From NCBI GenBank assembly GCA_965229635.1, contig OZ245894.1:8122001-8186000 (forward strand): a DNA stretch of 64,000 bases, in the 5' to 3' direction. Made by a program: the position numbers and the translations under genes. Shown in pieces: positions 54,748-62,855 of the stretch; the first letter of the stretch is position 1; each line of letters opens with the position of its first letter. The stretch comes from BQJU01 sp965229635. GTDB taxonomy: Bacteria; Bacteroidota; Bacteroidia; Chitinophagales; Saprospiraceae. The notes below the pieces were generated by a model that was given only the letters and a program-made list of their open reading frames with translations, was not told the origin of the DNA and ran no database searches.

Positions 54748-55629
54748 ATGGAGATGACACACAAAATTTTAGTTACGGGAGCAAGTGGCGCTTTTGGTCG
54801 TTTAACTTGTATTCAATTGGCCCAAAAAGGCCACCAGGTGGTGGGAACCATGCGTTCCCAAACAGGTAAAAATGCGGAGGTTGCCCAGGAGTTGACATCC
54901 GCAGGAGTAGGCCTGGTGGAGATGGATGTCACCAACGAGGCAAGTGTCAACTCAGGCGTACAAGCTGCCATTGAGATGATGGACGGTATGGATACGGTTT
55001 TCAACAATGCCGGCATTGGAGCAAATGGCATTCTGGAATGCTTTACGGCTGAGGATCTTCAAAAGATGTTTGACGTAAATGTATTTGGTGTTCAGCGACT
55101 GATGAGAGCTGTTCTACCTCATTTCAGAACACAAGGAAAAGGCACTATCATTCATACGTCGAGCTGTATTGGAAGAATTACAACGCCATTTCTTGCGGCT
55201 TACTCTGCGTCAAAATATGCCCTGGAATCCCTGGCCGATGGTTACCGGGCAGAGCTTTCGGGATTTGGGATCGAGTCGTGCATTGTGGAACCGGGGGGTA
55301 TGCCAACGGCGTTCATGGGCGCAATGATTAAGCCCGGCGATACCAAAAGAACCCAGCAGTACGGTGAAATGGCCAACCTTCCCGATGCCTCGCTAAATGG
55401 CTATGTGCAATACATCGAAACCATTCCTGAGCAAAGACCCGAGCGCGTAGCGGAGGCCGTTGTGGCATTGATTGATACGCCTTTTGGCGAAAAGCCATTT
55501 AGAACCGTCGTCGATTTTTCAGGTTTGAAAGAACCGATCGAAAATTACAACAAGGCACTACAACAAACCACAAAAGGCGTATATACCGCAAATGGTGTCG
55601 CTAATCTATTAACGCTTAATAAAGACTAA
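54748..55629 (+). CDS. Short-chain dehydrogenase/reductase (SDR)
   Basis: A 293-residue classical SDR. The Rossmann motif is TGASGAFG near residue 10, with VFNNAGIG for the NNAG element and the catalytic Y-x-x-x-K in YSASKYALESL, preceded by the serine in IIHTSSCIG. The first Arg after strand 2 (GTMRSQTG) suggests NADP(H) preference. The later part (EPGGMPTAFMGAM) is typical of bacterial oxidoreductases of unknown substrate. It is followed one base later by the next SDR gene, so they form an operon. Confidence 0.92.
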   Translation: MEMTHKILVTGASGAFGRLTCIQLAQKGHQVVGTMRSQTGKNAEVAQELTSAGVGLVEMDVTNEASVNSGVQAAIEMMDGMDTVFNNAGIGANGILECFTAEDLQKMFDVNVFGVQRLMRAVLPHFRTQGKGTIIHTSSCIGRITTPFLAAYSASKYALESLADGYRAELSGFGIESCIVEPGGMPTAFMGAMIKPGDTKRTQQYGEMANLPDASLNGYVQYIETIPEQRPERVAEAVVALIDTPFGEKPFRTVVDFSGLKEPIENYNKALQQTTKGVYTANGVANLLTLNKD

Positions 55630-55630
55630 A

Positions 55631-56443
55631 ATGAGCAAGACGATATTAATTACCGGAGCGAGTAGTGGCATTGGCAAGGCCACTGCTCTATATTTTCAGC
55701 AAGAAGGATGGAAGGTCGTGGCAACCATGCGTTCGCCCAAAAAGGAGACCGAGCTAAGCGAATTGGAAAATGTCCACCTGGAAAGGTTGGATGTGCTCGA
55801 TTTGGCATCCATCAATCAAGCCATTCAAAATGGCATCCAGAAGTTTGGAAAAATTGATGTACTCGTCAATAATGCCGGCTACGGAGCTTATGGTCCATTG
55901 GAGTCATTCCCCAGGGAAAACATCATCAGGCAATTCAATACCAATGTCATTGGACTGATGGATGTAACCAGAGCCATCATCCCACACTTTAGAGCGCATA
56001 AGGACGGCGTCATTGTCAACATCTCCTCCATTGGTGGCCAAATGACCTTTGCTTTGGGCTCGCTATATCACGGAACGAAGTTTGCCGTGGAAGGCATTTC
56101 CGAATCCCTTCATTATGAAATGAGTCAGATCGGGGTAAAGGTAAAAATCGTGGAACCTGGAATGATCACCACCGATTTTGGCGGCCGTTCTTTTGACTTT
56201 CAAGCGGGTGAAATTGCCGATTATCAGCCCATTATTAATGCCTTAATGAAACAATGGCAAAACCCTGACAACACCGTTTCGCCGGCCAGTTTGGTAGCCG
56301 AAGTCATTTATAAAGCCGCCACGGACGGAACAAGCCAGTTGAGGTACAGAGCCGGTGAAGATGCTCATTTCCTGCTGGACAACAGAAAGAAAATGACGGA
56401 TGACGAATTCTTTGCGATGATGAAAAACCAAATGGGCATGTAG
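55631..56443 (+). CDS. Short-chain dehydrogenase/reductase (SDR)
   Basis: A 270-residue classical SDR with TGASSGIG at residue ~8, LVNNAGYG, serine in NISSIGGQ and Y-x-x-x-K in YHGTKFAVEGI. MRSPKKE after strand 2 again suggests NADP(H). It is the close partner of the upstream SDR (one base apart). Twin SDRs next to an AraC-type gene are a recurrent set in Bacteroidota; substrate unknown. A dispersed repeat copy lies 77 bp downstream, before the convergent TetR gene. Confidence 0.92.
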   Translation: MSKTILITGASSGIGKATALYFQQEGWKVVATMRSPKKETELSELENVHLERLDVLDLASINQAIQNGIQKFGKIDVLVNNAGYGAYGPLESFPRENIIRQFNTNVIGLMDVTRAIIPHFRAHKDGVIVNISSIGGQMTFALGSLYHGTKFAVEGISESLHYEMSQIGVKVKIVEPGMITTDFGGRSFDFQAGEIADYQPIINALMKQWQNPDNTVSPASLVAEVIYKAATDGTSQLRYRAGEDAHFLLDNRKKMTDDEFFAMMKNQMGM

Positions 56444-56519
56444 TGGAAAACAACAAATAAGCACCGCCACCAACCATGCTCTAAAGCTGTCAGCGCATTC
56501 GTTTGTGTGGGCATGGGGA

Positions 56520-56585
56520 GGGCTTGGAAATGAGGGGGAAATTTTTGATATTGGGGGATATAAATTGCTGGCCGCCATAATGTGG
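56520..56585. repeat. Dispersed repeat copy 4
   Basis: GGCTTGGAAATGAGGGGGAA, then TTTTTGATATTGGGGGATA and AAATTGCTGGCCGCCATAATG, align with the copies at 42356 and 43569. The palindromic part is not present in front of it. It lies between convergent genes. Confidence 0.65.
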
Positions 56586-56624
56586 GGGATACACAGAGTT
56601 GGGCTTCATTACAAAAACCCTAAC

Positions 56625-57233
56625 CTACTTTTTTAGAAGTAATCGAAGATAGTTACGAAGGTGTGTGAGTTGCTTGGCTGTTAAGTCGGGCTCATTCAGA
56701 GCTTTTGAAACGATAAAGGCCCCCTCAAAGATTACTACAAATTGATCTGCCAGTGATGTTATATCTATTTCAATTTTACTTTTCTCATTAATCTTAGCTT
56801 GCTTTAATAGATCAATAAATGTTTTTCTCCATTCTAAAATAGAATTAGCAATCAGGACTTTAGTTTCTTGATCAAACTGAGAAGTCTCATTTGTATAAGA
56901 AGCATAAAGGCAACTTGGAGGTTCTTCGAGGGTGCTCATTCCATCAATGAAGACTTGTACAAAAGCTATGAGTCGCTCTGCTGGCTTGTCCTCTAAACTT
57001 TCTGTCTCTTGCAGGCCATGTTCTAAATGACTCTTATCTTCATTTGCATATTCTTCTATTAACGCCTTGGCCAGATGGTTCTTGGTTTTAAAGTGATAAA
57101 AAAAAGCACCTTTCGTTATCCCAGTCTTCCCCAGTATCGAGTCCACAGAGGTTCCCGCAAAGCCATTTTCATAAATCAAGGCTCTTGACTCGGTTAATAT
57201 CTTGTCTCGCGTAGGTTTTCCATCTCTTGCCAT
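56625..57233 (-). CDS. TetR family transcriptional regulator
   Basis: A 202-residue repressor. The N-terminal HTH is MARDGKPTRDKILTESRALIYENGFAGTS followed by VDSILGKTGITKGAFFYHFKTKNHLAKAL, the standard TetR_N pattern. The C-terminal helical ligand domain has the CLYASYTNETSQFDQETKVLI segment seen in QacR/NemR-like members. It is divergent from a fatty acid hydroxylase-type gene, and the interval holds a 14-bp inverted repeat that overlaps the promoter of that gene. The ligand is unknown; an electrophile or lipid would be compatible with known relatives. Confidence 0.92.
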   Translation of the reverse strand: MARDGKPTRDKILTESRALIYENGFAGTSVDSILGKTGITKGAFFYHFKTKNHLAKALIEEYANEDKSHLEHGLQETESLEDKPAERLIAFVQVFIDGMSTLEEPPSCLYASYTNETSQFDQETKVLIANSILEWRKTFIDLLKQAKINEKSKIEIDITSLADQFVVIFEGAFIVSKALNEPDLTAKQLTHLRNYLRLLLKK

Positions 57234-57257
57234 TTAGCAAATATAAAAAAAATTACA

Positions 57258-57311
57258 ACAGACTAGTTGGTATAATTAATTAAATATTTATATTTGCACC
57301 AACTAGTCTGT
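57258..57311. promoter_or_regulatory. TetR operator pair over the divergent promoter
   Basis: ACAGACTAGTTGGT (57258-57271) and its exact complement ACCAACTAGTCTGT (57298-57311) flank a plus-strand promoter with -7 box TATATTTG at 57289-57296 and a TTGG at 57267-57270 about 18 bp upstream as weak -33. One half covers the -33 box and the other the probable start of transcription. On the minus strand TATATTTG also occurs at 57239-57246, just before the TetR ATG. Confidence 0.75.
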
Positions 57312-57330
57312 TTAAATTAAAAATGGAAAA

Positions 57331-58122
57331 ATGGAAAATCTATTTTCGCACTTACCAACTCCGTTGGAAATTATTCTTGATCCGATTTCACTAATCGTAC
57401 TCTCAATGTATGCGGCTCTAATGGTTTGGGAAGCCCTAGTCCCGGCCAGAAAACTGCCTAAAGTCCGATACTGGAAGTTGAAAGGAATGATTTCCTTTTT
57501 CGTCTTTTTCTTTGTCTCATCCTATTTGCCAATTTGGATTGACCCGTTCATTTCGCAGTATATGCTATTCGATTTGTCAGGTTGGGGAACTTTCGAGGGT
57601 ATATTGATTGGAATTCTTGGTTACCAACTGGTATTTTATATATACCATAGAAGTGTCCATAGGTTTGACCTACTCTGGAGAACATTTCACCAAATGCATC
57701 ATAGTGCTGAAAGATTAGATACGTACGGAGCTTTCTTCTTCAGCCCTGCAGAAATGATTTCTTTCACCTTCCTTGGAAGCTTTGTTTTTGCCTTTCTTAT
57801 AGGACTGCCCCCACAAGCGGTTACCGGAGTTATCCTATTGTTGAATTTTTTCACAATATTTCAACATGCAAATATTCGCACTCCGAGATGGTTAGGGTAT
57901 ATAATACAAAGACCTGAGAGTCATACCATTCATCATAGCAGAGGAGTTCATAAAGGTAACTATTCTGATGTGCCCATATGGGATATTCTATTTGGGACAT
58001 TTCATAATCCTAAAAACTTCAAAAATGAAACAGGATTCTATGACGGTGCTTCTTCAAGAATTAAGGACATGCTATTGTTCAAAGATGTTTCAACAAAATA
58101 TAAAATAAAGGGTAATAATTAA
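57331..58122 (+). CDS. Fatty acid hydroxylase/sterol desaturase family membrane protein
   Basis: A 263-residue membrane diiron enzyme. The histidine boxes are HRSVHR, HQMHHS and, later, HANIR and HTIHHSRG, which bind the two irons. Four or five TM helices are visible (residues ~15-35, ~50-70, ~90-110, ~150-180). The family hydroxylates or desaturates lipids, carotenoids or sterols. The operator in front shows control by the divergent TetR protein. The following barrel protein (58170) may be on the same transcript. Lipid substrate unknown. Confidence 0.9.
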   Translation: MENLFSHLPTPLEIILDPISLIVLSMYAALMVWEALVPARKLPKVRYWKLKGMISFFVFFFVSSYLPIWIDPFISQYMLFDLSGWGTFEGILIGILGYQLVFYIYHRSVHRFDLLWRTFHQMHHSAERLDTYGAFFFSPAEMISFTFLGSFVFAFLIGLPPQAVTGVILLLNFFTIFQHANIRTPRWLGYIIQRPESHTIHHSRGVHKGNYSDVPIWDILFGTFHNPKNFKNETGFYDGASSRIKDMLLFKDVSTKYKIKGNN

Positions 58123-58169
58123 ACACCTATATCATATAGCCAAGAAATGTGGTCAAAAACAAAATAAAA

Positions 58170-58754
58170 ATGAAAGAATACTTTAAATCAGCATATTGGA
58201 AACGTCCTTTGATGGTTCTTGCTTTTTCTTTCTTCATTACTAAAGTAATGGGGCAAGATCATTTGGACAACAAAATTGCCTTTACAGCAGGTTACTATGG
58301 TGAAACGGTGACTCATCCTGGAATAAATCTCGGAATAGAATATTATCCACATCAGAGTGTGCGTCATCAAATGATTATTGCTGGAAATATTGGTGGGTAC
58401 GTACATCCACGCAACAACACCTCCCTATTTATACGTGCTCAATGGGGTCAACGATTGAACTTCAAAAGCGGCCTCTTTTTAGATCAATTCGTTGGCCTTG
58501 GCTATCTGCACCAATTCGTGCATGGCGGAGCTCTTTACAAAGTGGAGCCCAATGGCGCAGTGGTTGAAACGCCAAATTCTGGCCAACCTCTTATTATGCC
58601 TTCTTTTTCGTTAGGAACAGGATATAATTTTTCTAAAAATAATACCCATGGCATCAAGATATACTTTCGTCCAGAGTTTTTTTGGAAAGCTCCTTTCAAT
58701 GGTTATTATCTAACACATTTCGCCATCAGTACTGGTATTATCATAAATCTTTAA
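58170..58754 (+). CDS. Outer-membrane beta-barrel-like protein of unknown function
   Basis: I take the ATG at 58170 (MKEYFKSAYWKRPLMVL, 194 residues); the GTG at 58149 is less likely. A signal peptide ends near KVMGQ. The rest is alternating beta strands with family motifs HPGINLGIEYY and VGLGYLHQFVHGG shared with the protein at 40091-40726. It ends STGIIINL, compatible with a barrel. It sits five bases upstream of a hydrolase lipoprotein, repeating the barrel-hydrolase pairing seen at 38904-40726. Confidence 0.72.
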   Translation: MKEYFKSAYWKRPLMVLAFSFFITKVMGQDHLDNKIAFTAGYYGETVTHPGINLGIEYYPHQSVRHQMIIAGNIGGYVHPRNNTSLFIRAQWGQRLNFKSGLFLDQFVGLGYLHQFVHGGALYKVEPNGAVVETPNSGQPLIMPSFSLGTGYNFSKNNTHGIKIYFRPEFFWKAPFNGYYLTHFAISTGIIINL

Positions 58755-58758
58755 AACA

Positions 58759-59769
58759 ATGAAAAACAAGATCATTTTTATAACTATACTTATAGTCATA
58801 ACACTAAGCTCCTGTAATAAAGATGAGTTTTTAACCGATGGAGACTTCTTTTATTTGGAAAGTAAAGGTGCGAAAATGCCTATATGGGTGAAGGGCAACA
58901 AGGCCTCAAAAACGTTTATCCTTTTCTTGCACGGTGGCCCTGAAGGAGGATCATCTCAGTATTACACTATTTTCCCGTCCCACAAGGAAATTGAAGAACA
59001 TTTTGCTATTGTTTATTGGGATCAACGAATGTGTGGTATGAGCCAGGGGAATCCATCTATGAAAGATGCTACGTTGGAGCAATTCACGGTTGATTTGGAT
59101 AAAGTCATCTCAATAATAAATCATAACTACGATGAACCTGAAATATTCCTGATGGGACATTCCTGGGGTGGAGCACTCGGCACCAATTACCTGCTGAAAC
59201 ATCAGTCGAAAATAAGGGGCTGGATCGAAGTTGATGGTGGACATAGTTGGACTACAGCTAATGCTTTATCACGTGACTCTACCATAGATTATGCACATGA
59301 GAAAATACAGGAAAATGAAGATACTGATTTTTGGCAATTCGCATTGGATTGGTATGATGACCATCCTGTAGTCGGCATCAATGACAATGCGCACTACACT
59401 TTTGTTGCTCGTGCCAACGGATATGATTTTAATCCCGAAAGTGACTCTCTTCAGATTCCGTTCACTGATCTTTTATTCTTTTCACCTATTTCTACGGCTT
59501 ACTTTTTTGTTCCCTACCAATTCAGTTTTCTCAATCAGGGCTTGGATTTGCAAGACAGGTTGGGTGAAATTACCGTTCCTACATTGATTTGCTGGGGTCG
59601 GCACGATGGAGTTTTTCCTGTATCACTGGCATTCGACACCTATAACCAACTCGGTACTTCGGAAGAGAATAAGAGAATCAGAATATTTGAATCTTCTGCT
59701 CACTCTCCAAATTATGAGGAGCCCACGGCATTTGCTCAAGTAGTAATTGATTTCATTTATTCACATTGA
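58759..59769 (+). CDS. Alpha/beta hydrolase lipoprotein (prolyl aminopeptidase-like)
   Basis: A 336-residue lipoprotein (lipobox TLSSC, Cys19). The oxyanion motif is LFLHGGPEGG, the nucleophile elbow G-H-S135-W-G-G, the acid in GRHDGVFP and the histidine in SSAHSPNYEEP. The HGGP motif and YWDQRMCGMSQG block are typical of the proline iminopeptidase S33 group, but other esterases share them. It acts in the envelope. Its gene overlaps closely with the barrel gene, and the genes from 57331 to here may be one operon controlled by TetR. Confidence 0.88.
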   Translation: MKNKIIFITILIVITLSSCNKDEFLTDGDFFYLESKGAKMPIWVKGNKASKTFILFLHGGPEGGSSQYYTIFPSHKEIEEHFAIVYWDQRMCGMSQGNPSMKDATLEQFTVDLDKVISIINHNYDEPEIFLMGHSWGGALGTNYLLKHQSKIRGWIEVDGGHSWTTANALSRDSTIDYAHEKIQENEDTDFWQFALDWYDDHPVVGINDNAHYTFVARANGYDFNPESDSLQIPFTDLLFFSPISTAYFFVPYQFSFLNQGLDLQDRLGEITVPTLICWGRHDGVFPVSLAFDTYNQLGTSEENKRIRIFESSAHSPNYEEPTAFAQVVIDFIYSH

Positions 59770-59852
59770 AGACACTAAAAGCACCTTGTCTTCGCATCCT
59801 AAATAGAAAATGAAAAGAAAGGCCATTGGAATAAAAACTCAAATCTTTTTGA

Positions 59853-60776
59853 ATGACAACCTTTAAGAATTATCCTCTAATAGTTTTGACAGTCCTTATA
59901 GTCTTATCATGTAATAAGACTGATGATGTTATTCCTGATATTGATAAACCTGTAGACCCTGTTCCGGGAGTTGATGTAGTTACATTACCGGTTATGATTC
60001 ACGTGATTCATAATGGCGAGGAAATCGGTGTAGGCCCCAATTTGTCAACCGAAAGAATTCATAGGCAAATCGATATTCTGAATGAAGATTTTCGAAGAAA
60101 GGAAGACACTAAAGGGCACAATGATCACCCCGATGGGGCTGATACTATGATTGAATTTGTACTTGCAAAATCAGACCCTGACTCCAAAGCAATTGATGGG
60201 ATTAATAGAATTGATGCCTCTAAAGTAGTTGTGGAAAACCTTGGGTATAATCAAAATTTTTATGCTCAATATGCCTATTGGAAACCAAGTGAATATATCA
60301 ATATTTGGATTACCCCGTTGCCAGAAGAAACTGAATGTCTGGTGCTAGGTGCGGCTTCAGGTCCTTATACGGATCTTCCAGGTACTGATCTTTTAGCAAT
60401 CCCTCAAGAGGGTGACGCTGAAGGCATTTTGGTTAATTGGATTCATTTTGGGGAATCTGACATTAATTGTCATGCGAGATATGGCCGAACCTTGACTCAT
60501 GAGATGGGTCATTATCTTGGCCTACTTCATACATGGGGAGGTAAAGATTGTGAACATAACGACTATTGTGATGATACACCTGCGGTTGATGATGCGGTTT
60601 TTGGAAGAGCTTCCTATCAGGGCTGCAACGGAGAGCAGATAATGATTGGCAATTACATGAACTATAGTGACGATGATGTCATGAATATATTTACTAAGCA
60701 ACAAGCTGAAAGAATGCATTATGTGTTGAGTAACCATGAGGGAAGAAATAGTTTGATGAATAGTCCAGCTCTTTAA
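59853..60776 (+). CDS. M43 (pappalysin-type) zinc metalloprotease, lipoprotein
   Basis: A 307-residue lipoprotein (VLIVLSC, Cys20) with a propeptide-like linker, then a pappalysin-type domain. The zinc motif is H216-E-M-G-H220-YLGLLH226, and the Met-turn lies in NYMNYSDDDVMNIFT. The segment DYCDDTPA, seen in many M43B proteases, is present. There is no T9SS domain, so it should stay attached as a lipoprotein. The gene is AT-rich. It is the third kind of secreted metalloprotease in the window but is far from the M48 genes and unrelated to them. Confidence 0.92.
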   Translation: MTTFKNYPLIVLTVLIVLSCNKTDDVIPDIDKPVDPVPGVDVVTLPVMIHVIHNGEEIGVGPNLSTERIHRQIDILNEDFRRKEDTKGHNDHPDGADTMIEFVLAKSDPDSKAIDGINRIDASKVVVENLGYNQNFYAQYAYWKPSEYINIWITPLPEETECLVLGAASGPYTDLPGTDLLAIPQEGDAEGILVNWIHFGESDINCHARYGRTLTHEMGHYLGLLHTWGGKDCEHNDYCDDTPAVDDAVFGRASYQGCNGEQIMIGNYMNYSDDDVMNIFTKQQAERMHYVLSNHEGRNSLMNSPAL

Positions 60777-60834
60777 AAAACAAATAGCTGTTTTTCTATT
60801 AAAACAAGACACCTATATATAAAATCTAACGAAA

Positions 60835-61374
60835 ATGAATGTCTCTAAAGATTTAAGAATAAAAAGCAACAGACTTTTGTTAAGACCCTTTATTGATAGT
60901 GATATTGAAAATGTTTTTAAAGGACTTTCTCATCCAGATATAATTAAACATTACGGAGTTAGTTTTGACAGTTTGGAATCAACAAAAGAACAAATGAATT
61001 GGTTTGCTGACCTTGAGAAAGAAGGAACGGGAATGTGGTTTGCCGTATGTTCATTAGATAATCAGACTTTTTACGGTGCAGGTGGACTCAATGATTTGAG
61101 TGAAGAACATAAAAAAGCGGAAATTGGATTTTGGTTACTTACTGATTTTTGGGGAAAAGGAATTATGACTGAAGCTATGCCGCTAATATGTAGCTACGGT
61201 TTTGAAAAATTAGGCCTTCATAGAATCGAAGGTTATGTAGAGTCCGACAACACAAATTGTAAAAATGCAATGGCGAAACTTGACTTTCAACACGAGGGAA
61301 CGATGAAAGACTGCGAAATTAAAAATGGGAAATTTATAAGTTTAGACATTTACTCAAAAATAAAGAAAGAATAG
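60835..61374 (+). CDS. GNAT family N-acetyltransferase (RimJ/RimL type)
   Basis: A 179-residue acetyltransferase of the Acetyltransf_3 type. Landmarks are RLLLRPFIDSDIENVFKGL at the start, EIGFWLLTDFWGKGIMTEA for the acetyl-CoA strand and loop, and HRIEGYVESDNTNCKNAMAKLDFQHEG in the C-terminal half. It uses acetyl-CoA; the target could be a ribosomal protein N-terminus or a small amine. Such genes are frequent in integron cassettes. The sequence directly after its stop (AGCCAACTTGACA) resembles the start of an attC site cut by a group II intron remnant. Confidence 0.92.
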   Translation: MNVSKDLRIKSNRLLLRPFIDSDIENVFKGLSHPDIIKHYGVSFDSLESTKEQMNWFADLEKEGTGMWFAVCSLDNQTFYGAGGLNDLSEEHKKAEIGFWLLTDFWGKGIMTEAMPLICSYGFEKLGLHRIEGYVESDNTNCKNAMAKLDFQHEGTMKDCEIKNGKFISLDIYSKIKKE

Positions 61375-61388
61375 AAAGCCAACTTGAC

Positions 61389-61635
61389 AATCGAGTAGGG
61401 TAAGCAGCGGCCCTTCGCCGCTGCTTATCCCTCTCACACCACTCCCGATAGCTATCGGGATACGGGTCTCGTATACGGCGGTTCATGAACCATGGAAAAG
61501 TTGTTCGTAATACTTGGTGAAGGATCGGTATCCCCGTTTGGCCAGCCTTTCTTCGGTGACGGTGGTGCGCATGATGGGAGATTGGGCTATGGCCCATCCC
61601 CCCATACTAATGTGCATTCGAGGCACACACAATCG
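61389..61635 (-). mobile_element. 3' remnant of a group II intron
   Basis: On the minus strand this holds the end of a maturase (61483-61635), then a structured non-coding tail: AACCGCCGTATACGAGACCC, a GTGGTGTGAGAGG motif, a strong hairpin around GGATAAGCAGCGG (61398-61431) and an end like TACTCGAT. The RT domain, the 5' part and most ribozyme domains are missing, so it is dead. The hairpin may correspond to domain V, but I have not folded it. A perfect 18-bp palindrome TCCCGATAGCTATCGGGA (61443-61460) is inserted in the stem of the tail. The orientation is opposite to the flanking genes, as in introns that target attC sites. Confidence 0.6.
61483..61635 (-). pseudogene. C-terminal fragment of a group II intron reverse transcriptase/maturase
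   Basis: The 50-codon open stretch reads MGGWAIAQSPIMRTTVTEER followed by LAKRGYRSFTKYYEQLF and stops at 61483-61485. The pattern W-IA-SPI-----T--RL---GY-S---YY is the usual maturase C-terminus. An in-frame stop lies directly upstream (complement of 61636-61638), and nothing of the RT domain is present. Confidence 0.65.
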
Positions 61636-61761
61636 CTATAGCAAATGGGGGCGTGGAGCAAAGGAGCAAGCAATGTTCTTCGTAGTTTAGTTGTCACAGT
61701 TCGAAAGAAAAGTGCTTTTAAATCCCCATTTGCCATACCCAAACCGCTAGTGGTAATTAAA

Positions 61762-62640
61762 ATGAGAGACTCAAGACCAGACATATTATCAAGACCACTG
61801 TTCATTTTGTCTTTGGGGTTGTTGCTTCTAAATGATTTTTATCTGAAATATGAGTTCTCGAACTTTTTGACGGGTAAACTCTCTGATGTAGCAGGACTTT
61901 TCCTTTTTCCATATTTCTTATCAAGTCTTCGAATTAGATGGACTAAAACAATCTACATCGGAACAGGTATTCTATTCCTGTTTTGGAAGTCTCCACTTTC
62001 ACAAGAGGTAATCAATTTGTCACAGACCATTGGAATTGGATTCAACAGAGTGATTGACTACACCGATTTATTCGCCCTATTAATTCTTCCATTTTCATTT
62101 CGATATTTCCAGCAGAAACTTTCCACAGAACAAAAAATTGGAAAGTGTTTAACGATACCCTTAGGAGTGATTAGTCTGTTCGCAATTTGGGCAACGACAT
62201 TACCAAGAGAAAAAGTTGAATTGAACCTAAATGTGAATGAAGAGTATGAATTGGAAATGAGTAAAAGTGAACTCTTCAATTCAATGCAACCAGGACATGG
62301 TTATAGCGACACTTTAGAGAAAAACTTAAGAGACAGTCTTTTTTACTTGCACTTTGACATTTTAGATGAAAGCCGTGCAGACGTTACAGCACTTTCGACC
62401 ATTATTTCAATCGACTCAAACAGAACCGAGCTAAGACTTGAAAAGATTCTATACGGTTATATCACAGGTGGACTTTTTAGCGGAGTGGACAAAGATGACA
62501 TAGAGCATTTCAAATCCATTTCCGCGGAAGAATTCAAGACTCATTTTACAACCTATTTTATAGAGCCTATACAAAACGGAAAAGCGGAATATATCTACTA
62601 TGACAACAAAGAGATTTATGACTCTTATCAAAACGAATAA
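61762..62640 (+). CDS. Membrane protein of unknown function in a probable gene cassette
   Basis: From the ATG at 61762 (MRDSRPDILSRPLFILS, 292 residues); the start at 61645 would read through intron-derived sequence. The N-terminal ~150 residues are hydrophobic with about four TM segments and the block FLTGKLSDVAGLFLFPYFLSSLR. The C-terminal half is soluble and acidic (NEEYELEMSKSELFNSM, LEKILYGYITGGLFSGVDKDDIEHF). I recall similar SD-AGL-FP proteins as common unknown proteins in Bacteroidota, but give no function. An attC site begins 16 bp after the stop, so gene plus attC form a cassette. Confidence 0.75.
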   Translation: MRDSRPDILSRPLFILSLGLLLLNDFYLKYEFSNFLTGKLSDVAGLFLFPYFLSSLRIRWTKTIYIGTGILFLFWKSPLSQEVINLSQTIGIGFNRVIDYTDLFALLILPFSFRYFQQKLSTEQKIGKCLTIPLGVISLFAIWATTLPREKVELNLNVNEEYELEMSKSELFNSMQPGHGYSDTLEKNLRDSLFYLHFDILDESRADVTALSTIISIDSNRTELRLEKILYGYITGGLFSGVDKDDIEHFKSISAEEFKTHFTTYFIEPIQNGKAEYIYYDNKEIYDSYQNE

Positions 62641-62656
62641 ATAAAAAAGAACCTGT

Positions 62657-62725
62657 GCCCAACAAATAAGCGTCAAAGCGAGGCAGAGCGCAAGCGATGG
62701 CCGCAGTATTGACGCTATGTTGAAC
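62657..62725 (+). other. Integron attC recombination site
   Basis: The outer core sites are GCCCAAC (62657-62663, matching RYYYAAC) and GTTGAAC (62719-62725, matching GTTRRRY). The inner arms AGCGTCAA (62669-62676) and TTGACGCT (62709-62716) are exact complements. The spacers differ in length, giving the unpaired bases that attC folding needs. Total length is 69 bp, within the usual range. It lies directly after the gene at 61762-62640 in the normal cassette orientation. No integrase gene is in the window. Confidence 0.75.
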
Positions 62726-62855
62726 GCACCCGCCCCCAGCCAGACAACTCATCTTTTCATCCGAAGATTTTCGAAACTTGGCTCGGAGCTAATATTCCAG
62801 GAATGGAATGTAGCCCCATTGCCGTAGTCGGTCTTGTGATTATTTCAGCTCAGTT

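Noticed and set aside
61337..61597. 87-codon minus-strand frame with start Met
   Set aside because: A different minus frame (61483-61635) gives a coherent maturase C-terminus, and the rest is structured intron RNA.
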